This document shows positions 12,601 through 25,585 of a DNA stretch of 64,000 nt, one piece after another; position 1 is the first letter of the stretch, and each line of letters opens with the position of its first letter. Position numbers and translations under genes: made by a program. The stretch is from Lagopus muta (lineage: Eukaryota; Chordata; Aves; Galliformes; Phasianidae). The stretch lies in contig NC_064435.1 of assembly GCF_023343835.1 (NCBI RefSeq), positions 40,696,603 through 40,760,602 on the forward strand. Direction: 5' to 3'. Below the pieces are notes generated by a model, which saw nothing but the letters and a program-made list of their open reading frames with translations, had not been told where the DNA came from and made no database searches.

Positions 12601-15600
12601 ACCAGGGAACTAGCCAGGTGTTTGGTGAGTTTTCTTCTTAGAATGGAATTATGTGCAGAGACCTCTGGCCTGGTTTGACATGCTGAGATCCGCCCTAAGG
12701 ACTCCACCAACAAGGTGCTGGTGCCAACCACCCTGCCAGGTTCTTGCTGCCCAAACCCAAACCCACATCTGAACAGCAAGTTTCCATCCTGTAGAAGTGC
12801 CTGCAAGGCACACAGACCTGGGCTGAACCCTCACTTGTAAAGGATTTGTAAATAACACTCTTCCTGATATATTAGCAAGAGCAAAGTGGAATAGGTGGCC
12901 TGTATTCTACCAAGTGAACTTTTGCAGGTGTCTTAAAGATGTACAGATACAATTTTATTTTCATATCTCCCTCTGGAAGTCTACAGCTTTCTCCATACCT
13001 GGGACAAATGGACTTGGCAACTGAGCCTGCTTTTCAACATGGTGTCAGACTGTCTAGAAGCATTCACCCCACCAGAAGACAAAAAAGGCATGTCCATCAC
13101 TTATAAATGCACGTTGTATTTTCTCCTTTTCTATAAATACTGAAATTATAATTTTTTTTTTCCTGACACGAATAATGGTTCATCCATATTCCATTAGAGA
13201 ATGACCACTAAGTGGCAAAACCATTTATTTCCTGAAGCCAATTTCCATCCAAATGTAAAGAGGAAAATCCACCAGCTCTGAAACAGAAATGCTGATAATT
13301 TTAATTTTAGCCTTCTTAATGTGCTATACTACTCATTCCTAGCTGCAAAATATGCCATCTTCTTCCACAACTACTTTTTAGATTTAGATTTTTAGTTTTA
13401 GATGAGACCATAACACAAACTTTGTGCTTTATCTAACTAATAAAATTCCAAATGAATTTAGCCTACTGACTGGGACTGGGGATTCTTTCAAGTAAGTGCT
13501 ACTAAGGACCTCTTCAGCCTGCCACTGGGGCCGGGGTCACAGCACCAAATCTTGTGATAACTGTAATACCTGCAGAATGGACCAGATGCACCTGTGATCT
13601 GAGCAGGAATGTTGCAACTTTATTAGCTGCTACATTATTAGTATTATTATTAACTGTTTTGTCTTCTCAGCACTCTCTGCACATCCTTCAGCTTCACCAT
13701 AAGCAACTCTGAATCATAAATGTAAGTTCTGTGTATTTCATTTTGTGCTCCTTTTAGTTCAGGTACAAAGATTAGCAAGAAATGTAGTGCATAATCCTGT
13801 CTTTGCTGTGTCACAACAGCTATTTTGCTTAACCTCAGCTCTAGTTCTGCAGTACTGTACCTTAGATTTCTCCTTGTAGAAATACTGGAGAGAGAAGAAA
13901 CAAAGTATGAAACAAAGTAGAAACTATTTTAATCTGACATCTGACAACTAAAATATAATTCCTACAGAACTAATATTATTGTTTAATACCATAGAAACAT
14001 CCTTTTATTCACACTACTCTTTAATTGTTGATTTTCAGTGAATGTCAGAAGTTTGCATCATGAATACGTACTTGGGTACAAGTATCAAGCTGCTTGTATA
14101 TTGACACTTTACTAGATTCACCACAGGAAGATCCTGCAGCTGGCAAGTTTGGCAGGCACTAATTGAAACTAGCTCTCTTAAATAGACTTAATTAACCTGG
14201 CAGACATAATATGTATGACTTTATCTCTTTTAATTCCTTTCCATTATGATTTCAAACCATTTGTTTTGTCTCCTCATTCCACCCCAAACTATTGTCGCCT
14301 CCCTGACACAAATTCTGATCAGACACATTTCTACTACTATACTTCAGTTTCCCTCACTTTGTTTTTCCAGGGTTGTGAGGATAAGTGGGACATTACATTG
14401 AGGGAAAGATCCTATTCTGCAGATGGTGACAGGACTCTACAGCACTGCCATGTCATGGGAGTAGAAAAGAGGGTTGTAAAGCACTGTGGGGAGACAGCAT
14501 TCTTTTTTCAAGCCTGCACAATAAATAATGCCATATCTGTGAATGACACCCAAGAAAGGAGAAAATACAAGCTGAGACTCTCTCAGCAACGTTACCCTGC
14601 AACATCAAGAGATGCGCGTGCAAAGCAACATGTAGGATCCTCTTTTTTGGTCTTTACTTTTTGTATGCTAGGTTTCTTCTCTTGTTGTAAAAATACTGTA
14701 TAATCTCCAACAGTTTTTCAGGATTTCCCATTTTCCTTGTTGTCACAATGCAAAAGATGTGAGTCTTTGTTGCTTTTTTTTTTAATAAGGTAGAGTTCTT
14801 AATGATATATTTTTTAAACATACACCATTCTATAATGTTTCAAACCTGAAAGGACAAGTAAAACAAATACATGGGCTTTGAAAACCTCATCACTGTTTGC
14901 ATTTTAAATGATTCATGACATCTAAGATCATAGTATTTTTCAAAGTTATATGTAATAACTTTTTACTTCTCAGAGATAAAAACAAACCCTAAATAATTAT
15001 CTCTCTGATACTAAGGTCCATAAACGCAGACATTATTTCTAGAGCAATGAGAAAGAAGCAATACATTCAGGTCTCCCGAATTTCGTGTGCTGAAACTGGC
15101 ATTTCTTGGATTCGCAGTGCTCTCTTGTGGCCAGATTAGGCACCTACAATCCAACAATGTTCTACCCTAAGCCTTTCGGCCACTATGCCTACTCAAAATG
15201 CAGCAAAATGCTACAGGCATAAAAATCTGCCAAAACCAGATGGTTTTAGTAACATATGTGCTCTCTCTCTCTCTTTTTTTTCCCCCCTTTAATCCCCACG
15301 GGGTAAGTTACATAATGTCAGTTTATAAAAAATATTCTTCAAATATTCAACTATTTGAATATCACCAAGTATACTTCAGGATAATACATGCATCAAGGCT
15401 AGAAGAAATCATTTTCACCCCATCAGTGTGTGCTCTGCCCAGATCCATCTCTGCATTTCCCCATTTCAAATGGGCACTGAGCAAGATCTGTAGACTTGCA
15501 TTTCCTCACATGGGAAGGTGGGATATGGTAGCATGTGCAAGCCAACCATGGTAAGGCAGTAGGCAGGCCCACATTCACAGTTCTGCTATGGTGGCAGCCG

Positions 15601-16549
15601 TGTCTTTATTTCACAGCACATGCTGAGCCTGCTATCCTCTCATCTACATTCTTGTCCAACTCTTACCAACTGCCAGCTTTTCAACCAGGAGGCACCCCAT
15701 TTCTCCCCTTCCTTTTGGACACGGATCCTCCAACTACTTTACTTCAAAGCTCCCAGCACTGCCCTATCCCAGACTTCTCTTGCCCCTTCTCAACTACCTC
15801 ATTCTTTCTGGTCCTCTTAACCACCACCCCATCCTGGTGGTCTCTTCTCCTGCTCTGGGTTGCAGCCTCTCACCCACCTAATTCAACCTCTCATTTATCT
15901 GCAGGCCCAAAGCCCAATTTACCCACTCGTTGCAGTCATAGATGGACACACAGTAGGCTTTGCAATATGAAGAGAAGCACGCATTGCTCATCTTATCTTT
16001 GTCCTTCTAATCTCAGATGCAGAGAAAGGTGGGGAAAAACAGAACAAAAAAACCTCCAGTAAACTCATAAGTGTACCAACATTAGATAAATTGATGAGAA
16101 ATCCTTTCTTTGCTCCTCTGCTTTGAGGTGGTAGATCCAGGAGAAAATTCTTAAGATAGGTGGTGTCTTATCCAAAATCTTCACTTCCATCTTACTAAAT
16201 AAACACCATAAAATCTCACAAATTTACATGGTAATAACAAGAATGTCTCCACTCCTACTTGTCTTCTAAAGTCATTGATCCACAGGCATTCATGAGAAGA
16301 AACAAAACAAAACACTGTAAGTGGTACTTCAATTGTCTTTTGGTCAGTAAAAGCATTTGACTGCAAATTTGTATGAATTAGGAAGAATCTCTCAATGAGA
16401 CCATTTCCATTTTACCAGATTCAAGCACATCCATAATAAGTTAGAAAAATGTAAACAGGTGTATAATCAATGGATATTAAGATGCTATAATCATAAAAAG
16501 AACAAGAAAGTTAGGCAAAGTATACTAAAATAATAGGAGAGAATAAATG
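9633..16549. other. Intergenic; no gene recognised
   Basis: AT-rich single-copy DNA with one possible MIR-like remnant. Around 15535-16062 the plus strand is C/T-rich and stop-free for 175 codons, but its Pro/Ser/Thr/Leu composition follows from base composition and no domain is recognised. A GC-richer patch at 12655-12850 is unexplained. Confidence 0.6.
14341..14490 (+). mobile_element. Possible MIR-like ancient SINE
   Basis: ACTTCAGTTTCCCTCACTTT, GGTTGTGAGGATAAG and TTGTAAAGCACTGTG (14474-14488) appear in the order of MIR core and 3' landmarks. Insertions and divergence are large. Confidence 0.4.
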
Positions 16550-16790
16550 GAAGGCTTACCCGTATGCTAGGCTTACCCACAAAAAACACCAGTAGAGGGA
16601 ATCTCCAGACAAAATGCTTCCCCACTGGTAGCCAGCTCTTAAATAGGTCTAGGAGGGGTGCAGCCTGGCTCCACCCCTTCCGGCAGCACAGGTGAATTGC
16701 CTTCACCTGTGCTCCTCTGGCTGACTCATGGCTCACCTCAGGTGATCAATCAGAGGTTCAGGCCGTGACTCAGCAGTTCCCATACAACAG
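16550..16790 (-). mobile_element. LTR-like or promoter-like repeat fragment (unidentified)
   Basis: This GC-richer 240-base block lies in AT-rich DNA. Read on the minus strand it has U3-like order: TGTTGTATGGGAAC at the edge, two AP-1 sites TGAGTCA (plus 16766-16772 and 16722-16728), an E-box palindrome (16685-16713), a CACCC/GC-type box (plus CTCCACCCCTTCC, 16669-16681), TATTTAAG (plus 16638-16645), and two GGGTAAGCC units (plus 16554-16562 and 16571-16579). I could not place its far end, a second LTR or any viral gene. It could be a solo or partial LTR, or a retroposed promoter. Confidence 0.35.
16685..16713. repeat. Perfect 12-bp inverted repeat with two Snail-type E-boxes
   Basis: Arms AGCACAGGTGAA (16685-16696) and TTCACCTGTGCT (16702-16713) are perfectly complementary across a 5-base spacer TTGCC. 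Each arm contains a CAGGTG/CACCTG core. A second small palindrome, TCACCTCAGGTGA, lies at 16733-16745. Confidence 0.9.
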
Positions 16791-18528
16791 GGAAGGAAGG
16801 AATTAAGGAAACCTTGAATCAAGAGCAGAAAAAAACTGAAAACTGAAAATCATTTAGCATCTTCCACTGCCTTGGACATTTTGCTTTACATAAAATATTT
16901 AATTTTATTTCACTGGTTTTATTAGTAGTGAGACAAGAAGTGCTAAAGGAAAGTTAATGTGTAGCACATTTAGTGTAATATTTAAGCCTGTTTCACGTAA
17001 AAGTTTCAAAGAGAAAATTTTAGGAAAACAACCCTCTTTCCTCTTCCTGATGTTCTTCTCTTCCCACTGAATGTAAATTGCCCTTCAAACATTTCAGAGC
17101 TTATAAATAACCTTGACGTTCTTTCTCTGTGTTACTAATTGTAACTAATTGTAGCATCACAGTTGGAGAATCAGCCTTGAAAACCAAAGAAACAGAAAAT
17201 TAACCTGTAAGAAATTCTCATTTTTACAGACAATAGTCAAATTACTAAGGGTAAACCAGGATGATACTTAAAGTTCTTCCTTGAGATTATTACCTCTTTG
17301 GAGTACCAAACTTCTATTCTTAAAGAGTAGCTATGTTTATTTCAAAGACACTGCAATCTTCTATAAGCTTGCATAAGCTAAAAAGTTTCAAAGTGTTAAG
17401 CAAAGAACATAAAAATATTTTCCTAAATGATTTACTGGCTGGTATGTTATAGCATCATTAAAAATACTTTCTAATAAATTAAAGACTAAATATAGTTATA
17501 TTTACTAGTTTGCTTTAGATGTCTTTGATTGCAATGAAATTCAAAGACAATCCTTAGTTCTATATACGGAACAGTGCTCATAAGCAACAGCAAGAGGATG
17601 AGTGAAGCTGTTCAACTTTTTTCTTTTTTTCCCCTTAATCTTCTTGAATTATTCTCCTTCCTTCTGGAAAGCAGTAATCCCTTTTTATCCCAAATAAACA
17701 AGGCTTATGAAATTATATTTTATATATATATAGTGTATGTGCATTTGTACACGTTCTGCAACTTCTGCTTATACTGTACACAAATTGAGTTGTTAGAACA
17801 AGTCCCAGTGTATTGATTTTCTAAAGCTTAAAAAAAAAATGACATCCAGTTGGAGGAGGATGGTTTTCTCAGTATCTTCGCTGAGAGAATGTAGTCTGAC
17901 CCCGGCTCTTACAGAATAGCCAGAAATTCATTGCCAAGAAGGATGTTCTGAAATTTTCAGCCATGGAAACGTTGTTGTCAGAACTTACTGCTTATTTGAC
18001 ACCAGCAGATCAAACAGAGAAAGTGAGACTATAGAAAATCAGCCTTCATCGTTTCTGCTTTCCATGGTGTTGCTTGTTATTACATGAAGGCAGTGGAATG
18101 GTAAAATACTGAAGACACCAACGCATCTTTGTTAACTTATAGTTTGTCTTATTTTGACATTGTTTAAATTTTAATTCCATTTTAAATCATACCTAAAATT
18201 AAAATGATACGTTTGTGTTATTCTTCCATCTCCAAACAGAAAAACTATTGACAAACAAAAATGGTTTGTGGTCAGTTGATATAGCAATCCTGTATTACCA
18301 TGGGTTTAGTTTTTATACATGAACTTCAGGATGAAAAATTCTTTCCAACTGTTAAACTAATTTAAATGTACTTTGGCATGTAATTATCACTACTTACGTT
18401 TAGTTTACATGCACATGTGCTTGTTTGCATCAAGTCTGCAATAATTCATACACTAATATCTTGGAAGAAAGCAGTGAACTAATTCACTGTAACCTTGACT
18501 TTTAAGAGAAATTATACAAAAATAAAGG

Positions 18529-18598
18529 GGAAGGAAGGAAGGAAGGAAGGAAGGAAGGAAGGAAGGAAGGAAGGAAGGAAGGAAGGAAGGAAGGAAGG
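18529..18598 (+). repeat. (GGAA)17 microsatellite
   Basis: Seventy uninterrupted bases of GGAA. Each unit is an ETS core motif. The run is strand-asymmetric polypurine and likely length-polymorphic. Confidence 0.97.
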
Positions 18599-21500
18599 AG
18601 CTTCTTTTTTAATGTTTAAGTATATTGGAATTTCAGTATTACATTGGTTAAGCCACAGATAAAAAGCATACTGCTGACAAACTTAGGGTTTTGTACAGTG
18701 CTACGTAGTATTGTGTTTAGTGTAGGCCAGCAGTTTCATATCACACAGTAAAACAGCTATGAGCTTTAATATGAATCATCTTTTCATCTATAGATTTGTG
18801 TTCCAGTTACAAGTTTGTATCCAATTTTCTTAAAAGTGGAAATAACATTTACATTTACTTTGTAATTCTTCTTGCTTTTATTCTTTGGTGTTCTACTGGC
18901 TCATTGTTAAAACCAAAACTGTTACGATGGCTTTCAAATAACATTTTTGACAGGCAGGAACATCTCCACACTGATAACAATATGGAATAGCTGTAAGTAT
19001 CGTTAGTATTTCAAATGCAAAATTTCCAGATATATTGCAATTCAGGCATCTTGATTTTTTGTTTTTGTGTTTGATAGAATATTGCTTGTTTGTTTTCTGT
19101 TGCTTTGTAGGGATTTTTTTGGAAAGGCAAGGCAGCTGGAAGGAAACACACTGAACTGCACTGTAAGAAATCCTGAAGATACAAAGAACAGGGCTCAAGG
19201 TGAAACAGTCTTCTGAATTAAATGAGTCCCCCACCATACTGTCAGAGTAGAGTACAGCTTCAATGCCACTATGCACAACCTAAAAATTGTTCCCTCCTTT
19301 AATTGAAAAGGCTCTGTAAAATTTCACAAAATTGATAGCATATTCTACCAACCATAGAGGGAAATTTGTAGGCTCCAGTTTTGCTATGACCACAACTCAT
19401 CCCTTAAATCCAGTATAGCTGGTTCTTTGATGACACTGATTTTAGAGCCCCTGGCAGCTATCATGAGTGGGAACCGATGTGTCAACATTACCAATGAAAT
19501 TAGAGTCTCAAAAATAAATCATGTCTACGCTTGAAATGCACAAAGCCCCTTACTGTGAGTCCTACACCTGCCCTTCACACAAAGGAAGAGAATCAATCTT
19601 AGAACTGCAGTATTTGGGAATTACTTTACATTTCCTCAATCTTATCCACAGGCAAACTGATAGATCTCACAAAACGTTGGTAGAAAACATAAATTTCAGT
19701 GTAATACAATGGAAATTTAGAATAAAAATTTAAGAGTGTAAAACTGTAGTTAAGAAAAGGTATTGAACTTTAAATTTTTGTTTCTGACAACTTAGAAGTA
19801 TGAGAAATTATAACATTAATTTACTTAAATACATTAAACACTTTTTTCAAGATTTGGGACACTGTAGTAATAATATAAACTGATGCACACTTCTATTTTA
19901 TACCTGTTGATTTTTTTGTTGGCAGAATATATATATGGTTTTATTTCAATCAAAGCAGAAAGTCTGATGGAGACAGTGAGTAAACATAAGTTTTAGTTAT
20001 CTCTCTTCACTGTAAACTATGGCACACAGTAAACTTTACGAGTGAATTTGACAGATCATGGATTTTAATCATGAGAATGTTGTTAAGTAGCTTAGAAAGC
20101 TTTATTTCTTCATCATTTTTTTACCATCTTCATAGCAGGATATTTGTCTTCATTTTATATGTAAATGCATGACTGGTCAACGTGGTTGATTTTTCTCTTT
20201 TTGCAGTGCTGCTTAGAATGTAAAGAATCGATCTCCCTGTCTCCAGCCAGCAAAAGTAAAAGGTATTCAAGGTGGCAGGCATGTAAATACTGCATTCTCT
20301 CCTTGGAAATGCACATACATTTTGGAACTGATGTTTTGCTCTAATATTAAAGGATTGCAAACTGAAAGTTACTATTCTATAGCAAATATATGGAAAATAT
20401 AACAAAGTAAAATTAAAAAAAAAAATGCATCACTTATGTGTCTTTATTGTAATGGATACTGTATTTTATGAGTCACAAATGTCTTCAGGAATATAAAACT
20501 GCATTAGAACTTCAGTAATTTTCCAGGGTTTAAACGAAGGTCATTGGTTATCAGATTCACAAGTAATATGCTGGGAAATATATTCACCTCTCATTTTCAT
20601 AACAGTAAAATGTAAGTTTGCCTTCCCAACCCTTTGCCTTGGCAGGAAAAAAAAAAATCATTATAACAGCATATTCTGTTTCATGACTTCTTTTGCTAAT
20701 GAGACTAGATCCTCCATTTTCTGTCAAATGTATTTTCATTCCCTTTTGACAGGAATTTTCCTAGTGATACAAGACAGACACGCAAATTTTTGCTGGAGTT
20801 TTTAGTGAGTAGCATCATCAATTCTCAGAGTTTTGAATTAAAAATTGCTAAAGAAGTATGCTAGCCTTAGAAACAGTTTGACTTTGTTTTACAAGGTTCA
20901 TCCAATTTACAGCTCTGCTACAGAAGCTTAGATTCATTCTCTTTCCCTTCTTCTATTTCACTCTTAGGTCTGATAGAGACAGAATGTACCACGTTTGTTG
21001 AGTAGTCACAGTCACATAGAAAGGATGGAATTTGGAATTCACTCATGACTGGATATGCTGGGATTACAAAATTCATTTCACGTAACTGAAAAGCTGAAAG
21101 ACATATTGATATGAAGTCAAATGATCAGCAGTACGATATGCTACAGTGTTCTTTATTTTAAAATTTCACATGTAATGGTTAAAAATAAAGATAACTGACA
21201 AAATAACAGACAAATGTAAGCTTATCACAATTTAAATGTAGTGATGGAGATTATAGATCTGCTTAATTTCTTTACATTTGTCCATCTCTTTCTGAAGAGA
21301 CTACTTAGAATGTCACTTTTTCAACATCTCTTTTATTGCAATGTTCATTTCATATTTTCCTTCAGTAGCGTACGTCTGAATATTTTTTTACATTATGATT
21401 GAAATTATCCACTGTAGTAACATAAGACATCAGTTTCTTCATATTCCTGTGCCTAACGCTTAGTCTTCATTTGCACTTCCTCACTGCTCCCTTTCACATC

Positions 21501-24500
21501 CTTCTACATTGCTCCATTTTCAATCACTGTCTTATTACACCAGTCTGTCCCCTTTACATTTTTATCTATATTTTTCATTTGACATAAATCTATTTCATGC
21601 CCCCTATCTCCTTGAATTCAATTTTCCTTTAATTTCATTTGCATTCCATCCAGCATGATTTTACCCACCTCATTCATTTGAATTGTCATGTTCTGTTTCA
21701 CCTAATCTGGAAAAGAGTGCATTTTCACCTCCTTTCAGATTCTGGTTTTTTTTCAGCTTCATTTTTGTGGAAAGAAAGAAGAAAAAATTACTTTTTATAC
21801 GCAAGGTTATTTTAACTGTTTTAAAAAGACTTTTTGCCATTTAACTAATCTTTACTTTGGATTTTAAGCCTAAAGATCAAGACTTCTGTGTAAATTTCAA
21901 ACCTGATGAGAATCTACAGTTTAATTTGCTGGATTTAGCAACAGTTTTAGTATTGGATCTTAGCATGGTAAACATCATGCAAATAAGTGACAGTAGGTCA
22001 GTAGTTTTTAATAGAACAGAATAAGACAGTATATGTGTATATGCCTGAGCACACAAAGCTTGTTGCAAAGCCATTTCCTCTCAAAAATTCTGTAATAACT
22101 TCAGTAAGAACGATCAGCCTTTGAGAAAAAGGTTAAGCAGAGGGATTTTTGCTGATTTACAGATGGAGCATTCTTCTCCTTGAATTTCAGTTTTTCTTTC
22201 TTGATCTCATCTTGTCTGTGCATATCAGTGCAAAGCTGTGGGTGTTAGACCCCAATTTCCGTGAAGTCTTCTCTTAATCATTAATGCCTACATAGCAATT
22301 AAAGGAAGGATTTTTGAGATGTCCAAAAACCCTTTTCTTTCGGCATAGAGATGTTATTCTTTCTCACTTCTGTATGACATAAGCAACGTATAGGGTGATA
22401 CCTATACTTTATACCAATTCAGGTGAATGTCTTCTCTCACAACAAGATTAAGTAATAGATGAGGAATAAGAAAACATCTAATACAAATATTTCTAAGGCA
22501 GACTATAAAAATAATTGAGGCAAAGGTGATTCAAGGAAGAATTATATAACTGTAAAGGAAGGAAAAAATGGTCCATCTTGTCTCCCTGCACACTCTCCAC
22601 ATGCATTCTTCATGGTTTAAGACTATCTGTGTTATCAGTATTCCTCCCAGTGTGTCTTTGCTACAGATTATCAGTGACAGAAGTATCCTTCTTTGGCAGG
22701 GCCAGCTGTGGGTGGACATACTTTAATACTCTTCAGTGAAGGACTGCCTTTCAGGGGGAAATCCTAACTTGAGGATTGTGACCCATAGGTTAATAGATCC
22801 TTCTTAATTCAAAGTCTGTTTTCTCTGACGATGTAAACAATTAAGATGAACACATCTGAGACTGTTCATGGTAATATATTTGTGTTTTAACACCTTTTTT
22901 GTTGGTGGTTTGTTGGTGGAAGGTTTTTTTGGCTTTTGCAGTTTTGACTAATGCTTGATCAGTCTTACAGACCTTCAGGTAACCTTCAAGGATCTCTTCA
23001 AAGCAGTGCAAATTACTTTCAGAGACAGGCACAATTTGGTTCAATCCTGCCTATTTTTACTACAACATGGAGTCTACCAAGCAAGTCTCCACAACCATTG
23101 CCTCTGTACTTGTTTTATGCTCGCAGAAATGGGAGATATAGAAAATGCTGAACAAAGTGACTTCTTTACTCCTGTCTTCCTATGCTTCTGCAACATTGCA
23201 CACATAAGTTATAATTCTAGGGAAAGGAGAATTGTTTTAAAAATGTAGCTTGATTCCACTAGAAGTGTTTTAGCTAAGACTATTTCAATCCAAGCTGAAA
23301 CTGCCAATATGATTATTAAGGAAAGTACTGGTCCTAGCACTGTTATTTGCATTTAGAAAGGACTTCTGGACCACAAATTTGCTCCTGATCTTGTGAGTAC
23401 TCATTATATGACTCACCCAAGTTTCTCCATTTCTCATAATCATACAGTCTTTCAAAGAAAGGGGGATGACAGACTGTTTTCTGTCTTCCACTGCAGTGAT
23501 TCTGTCTTTGCAGATTCATTAATATTCCTAATTTTCATTTGTATGCAGCTAATAAATGTATCTAAATCTATGTCATCAAAGTCCTGTTTCCCAGCAGGAC
23601 TGCTTATGAGCTGTGAAGGAACCCAACACAAAAGATGAATGTAACCCTAGAAACTCTGTGCACTTGCCTAAGAGTGGAAGTCCACTAAAAGACTAATTCA
23701 TTTTCAAAAAGAGCATTAACCAAACTGCCAATTTTTTTTTTCCTTTTAAATATAACATTTTAAGGCATCAAATGGAGGCTATCACTGTATCAAACAAAAC
23801 TGCAGTGTTAGAAGTAAACTGATGAACAAAATGCTTTTGTAACTTGAGGTGTGGAAAAATAAAGACCTAAACTTCAGATTTAAAAAGGCAATAACTTGTC
23901 ACCTGTCACTCACTCAGGAAAATTGCTTTGATAATGCAACTATAATAGGTTATCCTTTTCATTAAACTTAGCTGTTTTCTTGCAGGTTTACTTTGGGTTT
24001 CAAAAAGATTAAAGAAGTAAAACAGTCATCATACATCCTAAGAAGCTGAATTTAAATAATTAAAGACCTTAAATAAGTAAATCCTCGTTGTTTCTCTCTA
24101 ATAGGACAGTTAGCTGAGAATAAACATGTTTTCTCTTGATTTCTGATTGTTCTGTCAAACTTTTCATGGAGAAGAAGTAGTGGTATTTCTTCAGCTAGAA
24201 GAACAAAATAGTGCCAACTCCTTACACACTGTATCTTGAGATTGGGACGGTTTTTTCGAGAAGAGAGTGCAACACCAGAATTACATAATGTATGTCAGCT
24301 ACTGCAGGAACACAGAAAGAAAACTTTGTGTTATTATAATTTATCATGCCAGCGCAAGGTCCCAATCCTTGTTATAGGTAGTGGCTGGAAAATACTAAAG
24401 CTAGGAAGACGCAATAGTGTATGGAGACACACAGTCACTTCCAGAGAGTCATAATACAATTCAACTGTAAATTTTACTTTCTGGCTTGAAATTCTTCTTG

Positions 24501-25531
24501 ACATGATTGGATGATCTGGGTCAGCTTTTTCCTTTGATGAGTGCCCTAGTTTACTTTCAATCCAGTAGATTTCAGGAACAGGCTGTAAGCCATACAAACT
24601 GTCCTAACAGCTGTTTTCTCTGAAGGAGAGTACAAAACTTGTTCTATCCTTCCACTCCCCACAAATGAACATCTGACAAGAAAATTCTGCAACGAGAACA
24701 GAAGCTGCTTTGCTCACTGCTACTTCACACACACAAATGCATTTTTAGAGAGAGAAGGTGTGATCAAGGCAGCAAGAGGTAATAAGACTGAGTGACAATA
24801 TTTTAGCTGAATCACACCTATAAACATTCAGCCTACACATTTATCACAGAATGATATCAAGGATTCACTTCAAAATTGGACCTGACTGACTAGTGCACTT
24901 AATTTTACCTACTGCACCAAACAGCTGTTCAGCTTCTGTCAAATATGAAAGCAAATATAATTAGTGCATGTTCACTGCTGTTTTCTCATTACATTGCCAG
25001 CCCATACTGCTAGAACAGTTAATTACTGCAACAATGTGTTGACTTACCTGATACACTACGTGATAATTCATCATTGATTCATTTTTTTCTTCTTCTCTAA
25101 TAATTCTGTTAACATCCCTGATGGTTCTTAGTAGTGAATCCCCTTGATCTTTTGCATTATTATGTCCTCTCAAATGCTACTTAAATTCTCCAGGTAGCTC
25201 ACTTCTCTAGATTTTAACAAGACATGAGGTATAACTTCAGCTGACACAGTATGTAACTGGAGACATAACCTGATTAAGTCATTCTATGGCAGAACACAGC
25301 AAAATGTGTTATCCAGACACTGCTCACCTCACCAGCCTATTGCTACTTTCCTCTTGCTCACAGAGCAAGGATCTGCTAATGGAGTCTTCTTCCTTCAGCA
25401 AAGGCTGAAAATTAATGTTGAGAGAATGTAAGATTATTCCATAATCAATCTTGTTCTCAATTGACCTGTTTCAATCCTACAGTTTGTTTGTTGGCTTTCT
25501 TTTTTTTCTTCAATGGTTTGTGTGTGTTTTT

Positions 25532-25585
25532 TAGGTCACCTATGCCTCAGTACTCCATCTTTAAAATGGAGGTAGCAGACTTCTC
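25532..25585 (+). mobile_element. Possible MIR-like ancient SINE core
   Basis: GGTCACC then TGCCTCAGTACTCCATCTTT and AAAATGGAGG (25542-25572) resemble the MIR core (CTCAGTTTCC-TCATCTGTAAAATGGGG). Too short to be sure. Confidence 0.4.

Noticed and set aside
14215-14703. 162-codon plus-strand open frame
   Set aside because: It overlaps the possible MIR-like SINE and has no recognisable domain.
15535-16062. 175-codon plus-strand open frame
   Set aside because: Strong C/T bias explains the lack of stops. Composition is Pro/Ser/Thr/Leu, no domain, no splice or promoter context.
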